A stretch of DNA of 6,281 bases from Clostridiales bacterium (GTDB lineage: Bacteria; Bacillota; Clostridia; Oscillospirales; Acutalibacteraceae), in the NCBI GenBank assembly GCA_021200075.1, contig JAJQGZ010000057.1:1-6281 (forward strand). The letters are read 5' to 3'. Position numbers and translations under genes: made by a program. Positions within the stretch are counted from its first letter, which is position 1. The number at the start of each line of letters is the position of its first letter. Positions 6,178 through 6,281 of the stretch are shown here, piece by piece. The notes beneath the pieces were generated by a model. That model made no database searches, was not told where the DNA came from, and saw only the letters and a program-made list of their open reading frames with translations.

Positions 6178-6207
6178 AGCCCTAAATCCCGATTTGGATT
6201 TAGGGCT
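6178..6207. terminator. Stem-loop terminator at the right edge
   Basis: AGCCCTAAATCC (6178-6189) and GGATTTAGGGCT (6196-6207) form a perfect 12-bp stem with a 6-nt loop. On minus it is followed by TTTTGC, on plus by GATTTTATATTATAAT. It most likely ends a minus-strand gene entering from the right. One minus frame is open from the edge to a TAA at 6212-6214 (about 22 codons, hydrophobic end FGFIII) and could be its C-terminus, but another frame is open too, so I do not call it. Confidence 0.65.
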
Positions 6208-6281
6208 GATTTTATATTATAATAAAACCGAAAATTGCAAGTGCAAGTTGAACACTTCCGTGTAAAAGTTTAATAGAGTCC

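Overview
This window looks like a low-G+C Gram-positive chromosome, most likely a gut-type clostridium (Oscillospiraceae/Ruminococcaceae-like). That rests on A/T-rich intergenic DNA, AGGAGG/AAGGGG ribosome binding sites, near-consensus sigma-A promoters and a holin-like type I toxin of a kind typical of Firmicutes. The genus is my inference. All protein genes read on the minus strand, so the layout below runs from high to low coordinates.

Right end (about 5765-6150): a compact locus that looks like a type I toxin-antitoxin module. A minus-strand consensus promoter drives a structured leader of about 130 nt and a 30-residue one-helix peptide (5885-5977). A strong plus-strand promoter at 5765-5793 fires toward it and should make an antisense RNA of about 100 nt that overlaps the end of the toxin message. 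Both transcripts meet at one shared 13-bp stem (5851-5894). The leaders of the two opposing transcripts carry the same two sequence blocks in the same order.

Middle (3982-5550): an intact 522-residue GPH-family (glycoside-pentoside-hexuronide:cation) sugar symporter. It has its own promoter region, an iterated GCGTTTATACT-like motif that may bind a regulator, and a strong terminator at 3920-3936.

Left half (184-3802): a probable three-gene operon with its own promoter and operator-like palindrome. In order it holds a second GPH-type transporter, a membrane-anchored extracytoplasmic protein of unknown function, and a secreted protein with fibronectin type III-like and transglutaminase-like domains, ending at a terminator (125-158). 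As given, all three reading frames are broken. Four breaks are explained by one-base changes in A/T homopolymers and one by a 14-bp tandem duplication. After these corrections the frames join cleanly into products of about 500, 319 and 350 residues. The operon is therefore either very recently inactivated or affected by sequencing/assembly errors. The neighbouring 522-residue gene is undamaged.

The two transporters probably import oligosaccharides or glycosides. No glycosidase or regulator lies in the window, so the substrate cannot be named. The secreted and anchored proteins co-transcribed with transporter 2 suggest a cell-surface role, but this is inference.
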